From positions 2,108,001 through 2,172,000 of the forward strand of contig BTPP01000004.1 in NCBI GenBank assembly GCA_037102815.1: DNA of 64,000 bases, given 5' to 3'. Position numbers and translations under genes: made by a program. Below, in pieces: positions 1 to 13,098 of this stretch (position 1 is the first letter of the stretch; each line of letters opens with the position of its first letter). The notes beneath the pieces were generated by a model. It was not told the origin of the DNA. It searched no databases and saw nothing but the letters and a program-made list of their open reading frames with translations. This DNA is from Neurospora intermedia. Its lineage: Eukaryota; Ascomycota; Sordariomycetes; Sordariales; Sordariaceae.

Positions 1-2731
1 GGATCTTGTCGGCCGAGAAGGCCTTGCTGAAGAGCTGGTCCTTGGTGGAGTCGACGAGAATGTTGGCGCCCGTTCTGCGCGGGCCAAAGGAGGCGATGCG
101 GTCGATGACGTCCTTCCAAGCCTCCTTGTCTTTGACGCCGTCGAGCTGGGCCTGGAGCTGCTTCTTGAGCTCCTCGGGCGTAAGGGTGGTGGCGGCTTGG
201 GACACCTCCTCGTCTTCTTCAATCTTGACGTCCGACGGCGTGCCGTTGTCCAACGTAGCCTCTTCTACAGAGGGTGACTCGGCGCCGTCCTCGACACCAG
301 CCGCCTTGCGGTCTGTGTACAGCCGCTTGAGACCGGCCGAGTTCTTCTGGAGGAATTCAGTTACGGGGGCCGGGAGGGGCCTGACGCGCAGGGTCACCGT
401 CACTTGCTTGGAGCTCGTGACGCCGACAACCACACCGCGGCCGAGTTCCTTGTTCACTGGAGGGCGCATCTCTTCGGCACGAACGATCGTCTCCCGGTAC
501 GGCACAATGGGCGCACCGGCTTGGATCTCGCATCGCGCAAACCGCTCGCGCAGATCCGTCAGGCAGCGTTCGAGATGCAATTCGCCGGCAGTAGAGAGGA
601 CGTGCTCGCCACTGGAGAAGTGCTCATACTCAGCGCACGGATCGCTCTGGACAAGGAGGTGAAGACCCTGAATCATCTTGTCCAGGTCATAAGGGTTGAC
701 AGGCTCAAGAGCGACACGGACAATGGGGCGACCGGCCAGGTTGGCGATACCAGCCAAGTTGACCGAGCCCTCGAGCTGGCTGCAGAGCGTTCCGGACTTG
801 AGAAGGCCGCTGCCTTCGAGACCGCGAATACCGAACACGACACCAGCTGGGACGGAGGGAAGGGCCTCGAGATTGCGACCCATGAGCATGTAGAGAGCGC
901 TAACCGTCACCTTCTTCGGGACGGGTTGGGCATGAGGATCAGCCGGAGAGAACTTTGGGGGCAACACATAGATCTCGTCGCCAACGGATAGAGTGCCCGA
1001 GTAGATACGGGCGAAACCGATGAGATGCTCCGCTTCGACGGGCTTCTCCTCGAGTTCCGGCACGGCATTGTCGGTCAAGGAGGTGCTGGTGAAGGCGTTG
1101 GCCAGGTCGTTCATGTCAGGGTCACCGTCGGCGCCTCCTTGGGCACGAATGGCTTCGGCACGCTTCTTTCTCGCCAGCTCTCGAGCTTCCTCAGGGCTAA
1201 GCGGTCCGCGGCGCCTGTTCTCTGGCAGCTCGCTTTCAGGCACGGATATCATCTTGCTAACATACGCAACCATGGGCTCAGATGGATCTTTCTTGAACGA
1301 GACCATGGCATCTTTGACCTTGGGATCAATGTGGTCCGCGCCGGGTACGCTTGCCAGGAGGTCTGGGAGACGGTCCGCCTGAGCTGCTTTGGGCGAAGGC
1401 AATGACTCCACCACTGAGACGAGCAAAGCCGTAGAGAGAGGCAACCAAGAAGCAAACACCGTGGTAAGGAGTAGTTTGGGATCCCGAGAGCGGAGGATGT
1501 GAGGCGGTACACTGAGGTTCAAGGACTTGGTGATCTTCTCCAAAAGAGCGGGATCACCCTTACCAGAGTCACCACCAACCGTGGCCTGGTAGACAGCCCA
1601 GATTGGTTCCAGAACCAACTGGACAAAGATGGGCTTTAGAGGTCTGCCCTTAAGATGCTTAGGCCCAAGTACCTTTTTGGTCTTGGGATCCATGTAGAAG
1701 TTGCCCCAGAGAACCTTTTCCAGCAAGCCACGCTTGATGCCGAGCTTCTTCTCGTACATGCCGGCAAACTGGCGAACAGTAAAAGCCCAGCCGTCGATGG
1801 CACTGCCAAAAATAACGTTGTTCTTCTCTGGCGCAAAGTAAATCTCCTCGTCGTCTTTTTCCTGGAACTGAAGCTCGCCGGAGTCAGGTTGACCGGCGGC
1901 TATTTGAGCCTCTTTGGCGGCAGCGGCAGCCACTCTTTCCTCCATCCGGTCACGCCAGTTGAGATCTTCTTCCATGCGCTCACCTTGGAAGAAGCTTCCA
2001 AGAACTGCGTTGACTTGCTCGAGGATTTTGCTGAGGTGGATATAAGCCTCGCCCGGGGTCATCTTCAACTCGGTAACCAAGCGGTCGATTTTGTTGATAA
2101 CAAGAAGGGGCTTGAGCTTCTCGGTCCATGCTTGGCGCAAAACGGTTACTGTCTGACTGCAGACGCCTTCGACAGCATCGACCAAAACAACGGCACCGTC
2201 ACAAAGGCGAGAAGCAGTGGACACTTCACTGCTGAAATCGATATGTCCGGGGGAGTCGATCAGGTTGATCAAGTACTCCTTGGCCTCGGGAGTAGCGTCA
2301 GGAGCCGACCTCCTCAACATGGAGAAGTATAGTGAAATGGCTGAAGACTCCATGGTGATACCTCTTTGCTGTTCGTCCGGCCGGGAATCGAGATAGCGAA
2401 TCTTTCCAGCAAGTTTTGGTGAGATGATGCCATTGGTGGCGAGAAGGGCATCTGTGAGTGATGTTTTGCCATGGTCCTAAGGAAGATGAAGTGTAAGTCT
2501 TTGTAGCAACAATACTGATAGAGGCCGGGACGTTGCTTGGGTACAAGGAATACGTACAACGTGAGCCAAGATACAAATCTGTAGAAAAAAATAGTTAGCT
2601 TGATGTCCTCGAACTATAGTCTTGCTGGGTTTTACACAAGGATGCATATCACATGTAGCTCAACTTACATTCCTCACGTCGTCGGCATTTTGTTGGAGCT
2701 TAGCCAGCTTTTCTGGCTGAACAACAGGCAT
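1..2731 (-). CDS. efl1: Elongation factor-like GTPase EFL1/RIA1 (ribosome assembly), 3' end outside window
   Basis: This is a cytoplasmic translational GTPase of the EF2 family that, with Sdo1/SBDS, releases the anti-association factor Tif6 (eIF6) from pre-60S subunits. Three exons are visible: 2731-2669, 2578-2558 and 2476 to the left edge. The start MPVVQPEKLAKLQQNADDVR is the first ATG of the chain. The P-loop (AHVDHGKTS), switch II (DSPGHIDFSSEV) and NKIDR G4 motif are all intact. An EFL1-type insertion (residues about 190-480, acidic and low complexity) separates the G domain from EF2-like domains II-IV; the insertion distinguishes it from EF2 itself. Exon 2 is only 21 nt, and the second intron splits the P-loop between HV and DHGK. 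About 853 codons are present and the C-terminal part is missing because of the window edge. The gene is divergent from eIF3l, 1.0 kb away. I am confident of the family. Confidence 0.95.
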
Positions 2732-3753
2732 GATGATTCTTCACAACTGATGAGCTTCCTTTGAGTAAATAAAGATTCTGTTTTTGGTGTCGGGATTACT
2801 GCAGAGTGCAATTGGTGGCTTAGGTGTTGTGCTTAATCGAGTGAGCTTAATGAATATGGGAGGTGGTTGAAGTGATCGCTGATTAATATGGGAATGGGTA
2901 AAGGATGGGAGGCGTCTTGGAAGTCGATCTTGGGCAACTTTTTGGCGGGGCAGCTTTTTTTTTTTCTAGAAAAATCAAGGGAAAAAAGCTGGACTGGAGC
3001 CAGACAACCTGGAAGAGAACCTGAGCCAAGATGCACAAGGATGAACTACATTTGTGTATTATTTCTGTGAGGTTTGGTGCTACTATTTATCTTATGTCCA
3101 TCACTCTTTAATCGATATTAAGCCCAGAAGTAGTGTACAACGCAGATGCTTTTTCTCGCGCCGACGATGCCCGCCGCGCGGTGCCTGACTTTCAAAGTTG
3201 ACTTTGAAATGATTCATTCGCTGTCATTTGAGATGGCATCGGACTGGTTCCAGTTGCCCCTCACTGCCTGCCACCTGTCTGACCTGCTATTCCATAGTGT
3301 GCTGAATAGTTGAATTCAATATCCTGATATTCGAATTTGGAGTGTCCAGATCGAGTAAGCCATCGATATATCCATATGCTTGGCGCTTCTCTTGCCCAGT
3401 CAGACAGTGGCAGACTATACCCTAAAACTGCATACACCCCGCTTTTCCATCAAAATCCCCAACGGATATGGAAGCGACCTAGCGCGGGCCCCGCCCCCCT
3501 CACAATGCTAGCAAAGTGGGTGAAAGAAGCCCACGGACGACGGGCCACACAGCAAAAAATTGAGCCCCGCCAAGCAAAGTCCTGTCGATTCGCTTCGGGC
3601 CACTCCATCTTCGCGACCACAGAGAGACACCACCGACCTCACCCACACCACCACCACTCCGGACCCCCGACCCCGTAGTGAACTCTTCTCGACCCGGACG
3701 CGACGTCGGATTATCCTTCCCCGAGTCCTCCTCTCTTCCCACTATAGCCCATC
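2732..3753. promoter_or_regulatory. Divergent intergenic region between efl1 and eif3l
   Basis: This 1.0 kb spacer separates the two divergent start codons and must hold both promoters and both 5' leaders. The half next to eif3l (about 3470-3750) is C/CT-rich with ACC-type repeats, typical of a fungal 5' leader. I could not assign a TATA box or a specific factor site, and I see no coding region. Sharing of regulation between the two translation-related genes is inference. Confidence 0.4.
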
Positions 3754-5359
3754 ATGAGCGCCTTCCAGCAAGCGCAAGCGCCCGCCCGCGCCATCGACCC
3801 CGATTCGGACGTCGAGGAGGAGGCCCTCGTCAACGACTACAAGGAGCAGGTCCAATATGAGGAGGATGACGCCGAGTCCACCCAGATGTCCCTCGCCGCC
3901 CAGACCGACGACATCCAGTCGCGCCTCGCCGCTGCCGCCCAGCCCCTTGACTACTCCGCCGGTCTGGAGGTCAAGTTCTCGAGCTACGATTCCTACTGCA
4001 GCTTGTTCCACTTCATCTTGAACTCCGAGGGCCCTGTCGACCTCGAGCCCCCTTCCGTTAGTCTACCTCCGCTGACGCCATGATAATCGATATCCTCGGC
4101 TCCATGGTCTCATGGGATAGCTTTGTGCTGACACATGTTTTCTTCCTCTTACTAGTACTACTGGGCTTGGGACGTCATCGATGAATTCATCTACCAGTTC
4201 AACTCGTTCTCTTCGTACAGAGCTCGCATCGCCCGCCAAGGTAACAATGAGGAGGAGATCGCCATGCTCCGCGAGAACCCCAACACCTGGGGCTGCTACA
4301 GCGTCCTCAACGTCCTCTACTCCCTGATCCAAAAGTCGCAGATCACCGAGCAGTTGGCCGCCATGAAGCGCAACGAGGACCCCGCGGCCGTCGCCGGCGA
4401 GTATGGTTCCAAGAACCTCTACAAGATGCTCGGCTACTTCTCCATTATCGGTCTGCTCCGCGTCCACACCCTTCTCGGTGACTTCAGCCTTGCCCTCAAG
4501 ACCCTCGACGACATCGAGCTCAACAAGAAGGCCATGTTCGCCCGCGTCATGGCTGCCCACTTTACCACCTACTACTACGTCGGTTTCTCCTACATGATGA
4601 TGCGCCGCTACGCCGATGCCATCCGCATGTTCAGCCACATCCTGGTCTACGTTTCTCGCACCAAGAACTTCCAGAAGAACGCCCAGTACGATTCCATCAC
4701 CAAGAAGAACGACCAGATGTACGCCCTCATCGCCATCTGCGTTGCCTTCCAGCCCACCCGTCTGGATGACACCATCCACACCGCCCTCCGTGAGAAGTAC
4801 GGCGACCAGCTCCTCAAGCTCCAGCGCGGTGGCCCCGAGGCCCTCCCCATCTACGAGGAGCTCTTCCGCACCGCCTGCCCCAAGTTCATCTCCCCCGTTC
4901 CTCCCAACTTCGACGAGCCCGAGGCCAACATCGACCCCATCGAGCACCACCTTTCCGTCTTCATGGACGAGGTCAAGACCAACATGTTCAACCCCACTAT
5001 CAAGTCTTACCTCCGCCTGTACACCACCATGGACCTCAAGAAGCTCGCTGGCTTCCTCGAGGTCAAGCCCGAGGAGCTTCGTGGCTGGCTCATGGTCAAC
5101 AAGCAGCGCACCAAGCAGCTGCGCTGGACCGACGGTGGTCTTCTGGAGGGCGAGCTTGTCAACGTCAGCGATCTCGACTATGCTCTCCAGGGTGTAAGTG
5201 ATCCCCGTGCTGGCGCGGTGAAAACCGTGTCAGAATTAGACATATGTGATTTCCAGTGCTAACAGTATTCTGCAGGACCTCATCCACATCTCCGAGGCCA
5301 AGGTCGGCCGCAAGTTGGTTGACTGGTACCTCCGCAACCTTTCGCGCACTTATGCTTGA
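3754..5359 (+). CDS. eif3l: Eukaryotic translation initiation factor 3 subunit L (eIF3l)
   Basis: This is a subunit of the eIF3 complex, which loads the 43S preinitiation complex onto mRNA; eIF3l belongs to the PAF67 family. Exons are 3754-4056, 4156-5193 and 5276-5359 (introns 99 and 82 nt, GT-AG, phase 0), giving 474 aa, the usual length for the family. The N-terminus is acidic (residues about 10-45). The body is helical and PCI/PAF67-like, with typical stretches such as NTWGCYSVLNVLYSL and YLRLYTTMDLKKLAGFLEV. The last exon (DLIHISEAKVGRKLVDWYLR) supplies the conserved C-terminus. Codons are strongly C/G-ending, as expected of a highly expressed gene. The start ATG follows a CT-rich leader. 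No defects are seen. Confidence 0.96.
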
Positions 5360-6755
5360 ATGGGTTTCTAAGCGCTGCTGGGACGGGAATGCGCTGCTGG
5401 GGCGGAGATTCGTCTCTTTCTCATCGTCTTTGTCATTTTTTGTAATTGGCGGGAGTATCAGGGGCTACGCAGGTCTTTGTCAGCAGCATTTGCATTAGGC
5501 GTCAATGGGATTGGTCTATTCCAAGGAACATCTCAGGGAGGGTGGGAGGTCGGCAAACACAAAAGCAATCCATCTGGCAACAAGAGGAGAGAATCAGGAA
5601 GTACCCATGAAAATGGGAGGGTGTTGTGCTGGGACCTGGCCTCAGGAAAGGGTACCAGTCTTGCCAAAAAGCCAAGACGGTATTTCCTCCAAATATCAAA
5701 TCAGGCTCTATCCTAGGAATAGGGCCTGTGGAGAGTCAAAGATGGAACCGCATAGATACCGCAAATACCGCCGCGGCTGGCACGCCGCGTAGGTTCGCTC
5801 CTCTTGTTGCACCCACATCGGTCTATTAGGGGTGTTGATACGCAGTTGGAAAAGGCGTACTCTACTGTACGATCAGTTAGTACGTAAGTTAACACAATGG
5901 GGTAGGAAAAACAAAGCGATATTTAGAAAGGGTTCACTTGTTATTTTGCCAGCGCTAAAAGTTGTTCATGGCTGTTTTCTATACCATCTAAGAGAGGTAC
6001 CTTAGTTACAAAAGACCAAGCGAAGGGTCTGTTCGATGAGTTGTAACCTTAAGACTTTCTTACCTCTAACGTTGGATCGAAACCCCGAAGGAGAAAAACG
6101 TCTGTTTGACCAGTGCCGGAGGCCTCCGGTTAGAGCCCATGATGGATGAGGAATTGAGAAGCTATTTCCATAGCCGAAACAGGACCATGAACAAGAAGAC
6201 AGCTACATATGTACACTAAGTGATACGACATTAACAGCAGGGCTGAGAGATCGATAGTAGTATCTGCATAGTTATCCAAGACGGTAACCACGGCATCATT
6301 TGACAAGACGTCGGTAGGAAAGAAGATATCGCCAAGGCCGCAAAACCCGAATGGCACACCCACCCACTCACTGACCTAGTTGCCGAGCCGAAGCTAACGC
6401 AACTTGACAGCCTCCGACGACACCCTTAACCGTCCATCGTACATACCATGTGTACAGCACATCTCCTTGGATGCTTGGCTTGCGTCTTTTTGAATGATGG
6501 GAGGCCTCCCGTAGCCTACGTAGTCGTTCGACGTTAATGAAGATGAGGTGGATACTCGATCATTATCTCTCGGTCCGACTTGTGGGGAATTTAACGATGA
6601 TGATGATGATGAAGAAGAAGAAGAGGGAGAGGAAGAAGGAGAGGTCGGCGTTGGAGTATGTACAAAGGTAGGTGAATGGTGTATGTAGTAGCAGGTCAAC
6701 TTTCTTGCGTAGTGACAGCGGGTGGTCGTCTTGTATCAAAGACAAGCTGGGAAAT

Positions 6756-6791
<36 letters not shown>

Positions 6792-9700
6792 GGCTGGCCA
6801 TTGATGTCTAATGTTGTTCCCTATCTATCAAGGAGGTTTGCTGCTCTGTCCCGTTTTTTTCACGAATATAGGTACACACACAATTAACATCTTCAAGAGC
6901 AGGAGTGTTGACACTCTTACGCTACCTCTAGGTATATGCATGTGATAAATGATTGTCTGCCGAGCCGACCTAATGTCGGCTTGGAGATGTTACTCGCCGG
7001 CACATATATTGCTCGGTAGATATATGGTGTCACATAAGCGAATAGTGACAATGACGTATGGGAAACGAGGAAGATGAAGCATGCTTGAAGTCTATGCGCT
7101 GGATCTCTTCAGAGCTGCTTAGGTTCTTACTTTGGTATGATTTTCTTCTCAGCGAGTAGGTTCAAGATAAGTAGTTTTAATGTGAATACTCAGACATGTG
7201 AGGAATCGATTACTTTATAGATGAGAATATGAAGGTGTGGTTGGTCTTCTATGAATCCGCTCTTATGACGGCTGGGAATGTCCTGGCATGTATCGTGTAA
7301 CATAGCGATAGCCAAGCCAACTTGCTGTGGTCTCGGTATCTGATGTATCTGCACATGATATGAGCCTTCTACGGTGTGTTGATAGGTCTTTGTTTGATAG
7401 GTCTTGGTACTGCCGTCCTTCATCATACTTCCCTATGTAGGATCATCTAGTTCATCTCCTTGGAAAGAGACGTACCGCATATTTGCACTCGATATCGTCT
7501 CACTCAACTAGGCATAGCGCCGGGTATATCTGGCTTCGAGCAATCTGCTAAATGAGTTGATTCGGCTCGCAAGGTTACCTCGACGAGGCTATTTGGGAAT
7601 GATGCAGGCAAAAGACTGAGTGAGAAAGAGCGGTAGTGTCGTTCAAGTCAAAAATGTAACATCCAATGCAATGCTCGCTGTCTGATCTGCGGCGTTTGGT
7701 AGGATTCCGGCAGCGGCCGTTCGTCTTTTGACAATCTTCACTGGACAATTCCCCTCCCATCTCCCATCGGACACATCCTTCCGTGACATTCTCATAGCGT
7801 CATTCCAGGTTCCAGGCCCTCCAATCACTCCATTGACAGGGCTTCCCCAGGCAGCCAAAGCTCCCTGTGTAAAGCCAATACGGTGCGTTGCTGCGGTTGA
7901 CCGCTCTCAGCTTACTCACAGCAGGATGGGCAGGACGGGCAGCGATACCCCACTGATTAGCGACTTGGCGGACAGGTGCCGAAACATTGTCGTTGCCCCT
8001 TTTGTAGTGTAGTCTAAGGGTTCTCAAGGGCCGTGCCACGGTTTTTTTTTTTTTTTTTTTTTTCTTTTCTTTGCAAGACTGACAATGTGATTGGGCCTGA
8101 ACGACCCCTGATGCGTATGATGGAAGAGGGAGAAAATCTGCTTGTAGGTAGAAGGAAATAACGTGTGTCACGCAAGTCATGGTTTTTGGGCAAAGTGTCT
8201 GATAGTACTGTTAGTGGATGGGCGTTCAGTCGGAATACAACCCATCATATTCCATGCGCATTTTATGGCCCTGGAGCCTACCAAGGCGTCTGCCAGAGGA
8301 GAGTGGATGGATAGTCTGGAGCCCTGCTCTCAAGGTGCATACACCTAAACCCTCCCTCGACCGCAAGATGGCCCATCTTGAGGTCACTGGTAACACCAAG
8401 GCGAGGCGGGCTATCACAGGTTCATGCTGTGGTTGGCACTGCCAAGCACTAGCTTCTTGGATCACAGGGAAAGCTTGGCCTGTCGTGTCTTGTTAGACAT
8501 TCCCTTCCACCCCGGAAGGCAGCAGGGGGGGAGGTACTCTAGGGAATAGTCGTATGCCTGGACCATGAGAACCTGGGGAAAAGACCTTTTCGAAGTGAAT
8601 CTCTCCGCTACAAATGTCGGCAATCGAACTAAATCAACAGCCGAGGAAGAGAAAAAGACGGACTAAGGCTTCCAGAAATTCTTAGCTTGATAGGGCAGTG
8701 GGGGAGGTTGCAATCCCCTCATGCCCGCCCGTGTTACTCATCACCGAGCACGAGGCGCGGGAAAGGAAGCAATTTGGCGTAGACCGACTAGAGGTAAAAA
8801 CAGGGAGCTCGGTAGGTATTCGGTAGAATTAGCAGGAGTAGCGTACATAGGCCCGGCTGTAGCCCATAGAGGTAGGTACCTCTAAGAAGCTGTAGGCACT
8901 TGGCAGGCAGCAGAGGGGAGGGAGGCGGCCCTACGTTGGTCTCTTTCGCCAGTCAACAGCCCACGGGCAGTCCATCCACAGTTTAGCCCTGTTTGGTTCC
9001 ATGCTCCAGTCGGGTCCGACAAAGCAGAGGATCCGTCATTCGGTCAGCCCCGGTGTCACTGTCCGCTTGCAGAGTGGACGGTACCTGCCAGACTTTACCC
9101 ACCAAAGCCCACTCCAAAGGGTCGCCAAGACAAAAGGAGAAAAAAAACGAAGCATATTTAAGACCCGACTCCAGTCGCTCCATTCACAAGGGGTCTGGAC
9201 CACCCTGGAAGCTCGACTCCAGGTTGGGCGGTGATATTTATTTAAATCACTGGTGTTGCCATCCACGCTCGGGGCTTGCTCGCCCACAAAGGCACGCTTC
9301 CGTCACCCAGGGTTTATAGACAGAGGTACCTAGCCTGACGTCGGTGTGTTGGTTTCTGAATCCATCTCCCAACAGAGCAACGCCAAGCAGCGGAATGCAG
9401 AGCCCTTCCATAAAGCTTGGATTCGACACATGACGCTATAGCCAGACACGCTCACACGGTACATACATAAACACACTCATATACATACATGCACGCACCG
9501 CACTCACACGCATACCTACAGAGTCTCTACCGCTCCCTGCTTTTACACCTACACCCCCCGGCCGGCACTGGCACCTTCTATCTCCCATCCCGCCTTTGTC
9601 CCGTCCTACACCTCTACCTCGAGGCACCTCGACATCCAGGGAGCTACCTCTATCTTTCCTCCTATCCAGATAGCCGCGATCAACCTTACCGCATACCTCA

Positions 9701-10253
9701 TTAGGAGCAGAGCAAGTCTGCTCGTACAACCTATCCCTGCGCATTCCATACCTAAAATCAGGCGAGATTCCATCCAATATCCGGATCTCTTTCCGATAAC
9801 CCATCTGGACTTGGACACTTCGACTCATCTCCTCCAACCGCGACAACTCTTCACATCTTTGTAGCAACAGCCTTCAGCCTTGCCAACTATCCGCGCGCCA
9901 CTCAGCCAGTCCAGGCAAACATCGTCCTCATCACATCCAGCACTTGCGGGTTTCCTCAAATCCCACCCTTTTAGCTTCCTTTTCCTGGTCACGACCCGGC
10001 CGAATACACTCGCCAAACTCCTCGCTGGCGGCGTTGTTTCCATCCCCTATCGCCTGGAAGCTGCGTGAACGGACTATTCACGCCAGCTTCTCCCCGATCA
10101 TCTCGCCATCCCTCATCGACCTCTGATGCTGGTTGAAGCCAGATAACCCTTGCTGGCCTTCCATCGAGGCCGATCAGTCGCCCGGATAATAGGCTTTGGA
10201 CTCGTTATCCCTTGGCCCCATTATTGTGTCCCCCAACCAGCACCATCATCGCG
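5360..10253. other. Gene-poor spacer, 4.9 kb, with poly-T tracts
   Basis: No convincing coding region lies here; open frames are short, overlap each other on both strands and lack codon bias. The left 300-400 nt is probably the eif3l 3' UTR. The last several hundred bases (about 9,450-10,253) are C/T-rich and probably hold the promoter and 5' leader of the stress-protein gene. Uninterrupted T tracts sit at 6759-6790 and 8042-8063. GGTAGGTACC-like short words recur near 8810-8890. Confidence 0.5.
6759..6790. repeat. Poly-T tract (32 T)
   Basis: This is an uninterrupted run of T in the spacer. I saw no flanking target duplication or adjacent retroelement body, so I treat it as a simple repeat of the kind abundant in these genomes. 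Confidence 0.9.
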
Positions 10254-13098
10254 ATGGCAAAGAGTCTTTCCGACATGGTGGAGCTGATATCCTCACCCTC
10301 GGCCGTGAAGAGCCTCGACTCGGATGTGTCACCTAGGACCCAGAACTCATCGAAGCCCAAGGACTATTTCTCGCCGCAACCAAAGGCCCATTCCAGCGAC
10401 TCCGAAAACCAGACCCCCGCGGTCGATTACCGAGCAGCAACCACTTCGCCTACGAGCGGGACGAGCGCCTCGAGGCGCGTCAGCATCGTCTCTCCTCTTT
10501 CCTTGGCCGATAGCTTTCAGGATGAGTCTCGGCGGACGTCACAGAGCGGCGGAAGCAGCAGCGAACGCCCTCCTGTCGGATCTAGAAAATCCTCCGCCGT
10601 ATCCATATCCTTCCAGGCTCCGCGCCATCCCGCACTGCCGCAAGGCAAGCCCCGAAAGACCGACAACAGACGGCTGCGTGCGTCATCGCCTTCCCCTGTG
10701 AGGTAAGTTATCTCTCTCCGGAGAGTTGTTTGTTTCTGGCTTATACCACGCCCAAAATCGCACCATATATACCCTTCTGCATCACCCGTCCCGCCCAAAT
10801 CCGTCCGATGTTCGGCGCCAGTGGTGCCTTGTTTCGAACGGGGATAGCCCGTGCTTGACTCCTTCCTCATCCCTGGCGTGATTTTAAGCTTTTGCCCCAT
10901 GGTTTGTCGCCGGAAAAGCTTGCCCCATGGCCTCCCCCATCCCGTGGACCCCGTCATGGCTCGTTCTCCCCTTTTCAGCGATGGACAATCGGCACCTCAG
11001 TTGGCCGTGCTTCGCAAAGAGTCATCTGTCGTGGCAGCATTGGATTATGTCACAAGCGCAACAAAACGAGCCCGACAGGTGTAGTCTATGCAGTCGACAT
11101 GTTGCGCAGCATTGGGGATCGTCTGGGCTGAGGTAAACAGACCTCGAATCATGACGATCGTGGTGCCAGTGGAGAGTACAATATGGAATTACATCAACAG
11201 CCCAGACAACGGAGCAGTGCACTGGCTGATGAGCCTCCATCGGGTTCCGTTCTCCCGCGGGAACTGTTTGGAACCCGCATCACATGGACGCCAAAGAACC
11301 TAAAAAAGCTCAGGCTCGGGCCCGGCATCGTTCTGGCCTCATCCCTCCATCAGAAGACCCCATTCGCCAGCGGTCCGCTTAGGTAGCTTGCACCCCGCTA
11401 GAGGCACCTACCCCACCGGCGCCGGTCGAGGTTACCGTTTCCAGCACCTCTACGCCCGGATGCCAAGGACGGCCAAGGGGGGCGCTCACGGTGACCCCTC
11501 CTCTGGACTCCAGGTCTTTTGGGGGGTTATCCAAGGTAGCTCTGGGCCAGGCGATGGCTCGTGGGAATTTTGCGCTCATGCAGTCGGGTGCTCTGGTGGG
11601 GGGAATGACGGGCACGGCAGTCCAGGTCGAGACCCTTTCAAATCTGCACATCCACATGCACAATTGGATCCCGTCATGACGCTCTGTCCCCCCTTTCGAT
11701 CATTCACGCATTGCTCCCCGTACATGTCACCTTGAACTTTTGATGTCTCAAACAAAAAGTTCAGCACTTATCCCAGCACATGGCCATCCTTGCTACATAT
11801 TCAATTTGCCTGTAGTCACACTTGCGACACATCTCATCATCTTGCAATTCAGCTTGCCACCTGCATAGTCGCCGTCGCGTTTGGTGTCATGTCGTCGTCG
11901 TTAACAAAAAGTTCTAATTCGGCTCCCAGGTTCCGACAACACGTTGGTTTTGACAACCTACCCGCCGGCGATTCGACCAAGAACAACACATCCTCCTTTA
12001 CGCTCCATGTAAAACACCAGGGGTATCAGCCATCCCGAAGGTCTCGTACCTTTATGGTGGGAGTGGACGAGCATGCCTATTCCGATTATGCGCTGGTTTG
12101 GCTGCTCAACAACATGGTCGATGATGGAGATCAGGTAGTGTGTGTGCGTGTCATTGAGAATCCCATTCGTCCAGGGGAAAAGTCCTACCAGGAGGAAGCG
12201 AAGAAGCTGTTGCAGACCATTCAATCCAAGAACGAGCAGAATAGAGCTATCAGCATTATTCTCGAGTGGGCCGTTGGAAAACTGCATTCTACTTTTCAGA
12301 AATTAGTACGTCCTCTTTCTGACCACTGACCCGGTCTGTCTTGCTTTTACTGACAGACAAGCGTAAATGTAGCTTCATCTCCACCAACCCTCGATGCTCG
12401 TTGTCGGCACAAAGGGCAGGTCCCTTGGCGGAATCCAGGGCCTGATGAACACACGCAACTCCTTCTCAAAATACTGCCTCCAATACAGCCCTGTCCCCGT
12501 GGTCGTTGTTCGACCAGACGACAAGCGACTCAAAAAGAAGGAGAAACGTACACACGACCCGAACCGACAGAGCTATGCCGCCATGCTAGCATACAACGAC
12601 GGAAAACACGAAGCCGACAGTGACGCAAGCAGTCTCTACGAGATGGAAAAGAATATCTCTCCGGATGAAGAGGCACACCGAGTGGCTGCCGCGATTGGGT
12701 TGCCAGCAGCGTTCGATCCGACCATTAAGCCGTACGAGCCCAACAAGCCTCGCAACCGACGAACATCTCTGCCCTCCGTTCCTTCTCCCACAGCAGCCGG
12801 GACGAGCTCCGTGTCTCTGTCGCGATCGACGCAAGCAAACGAGAGTGGCGACGAAGACACGGCCGAGGAAGAAGATGAGTACGAGATTGAGGCGGTCTCG
12901 GGCGACCAACTTCTAGCAGCAGATGGACGGAAGAAATTAGCACTTGAAAGAGAACAGAAGAAGCGACTCCACGCTATGGAAGTAGGAGAAGCCGCTGCCC
13001 TACTCAAGTCAGGGCAGTCAGGAAAATCGCGGGATTCGGACGATGAAGATGAGGAGGATGATACCCTGGGGCGAACGAGCGACAAGACCAAACAATGA
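10254..13098 (+). CDS. Universal stress protein (UspA-domain) with long low-complexity N- and C-terminal regions
   Basis: This is an UspA-fold protein, a Rossmann-like ATP-binding domain; the function of the fungal family is poorly known. The domain is encoded by exons 11930-12305 (TFMVGVDEHAYSDYALVWLL, then a conserved VDDGDQVVCVRVIE stretch) and 12373-13098 (SMLVVGTKGRSLGGIQGL, NSFSKYCLQYSPVPVVVVRP). GTKGRSLGG followed by S..C matches the nucleotide-binding loop of UspA. The first exon, 10254-10702, is Ser/Pro-rich (ASRRVSIVSPLSLADSFQDE). Between it and the domain I infer phase-compatible exons at 10979-11078, 11141-11382 and 11445 to about 11600-11680. The exact last junction (acceptor 11852 or 11929) is uncertain. 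The C-terminal 200 residues are acidic, Ser/Glu/Lys-rich and probably disordered. The start is the first ATG in frame. The family call is firm, the exon chain less so. Confidence 0.85.

Noticed and set aside
4063-4950. 295-codon minus-strand frame over eIF3l, Val/Gly/Asp-rich
   Set aside because: The composition is the mirror of the eIF3l codons, and no family resemblance is seen.
6759-8063. Poly-T tracts as tails of retroposed copies
   Set aside because: No target duplication or element body beside either tract; similar tracts occur throughout the spacers.
11280-11382. Suspected frameshift in the stress-protein gene (a second plausible frame ending in TAG at 11380-11382)
   Set aside because: The other frame has stronger G/C-ending codon bias and ends in a usable donor (AG|GTAGCT) that matches the phase of the acceptor at 11443-11444, so no frameshift is needed.
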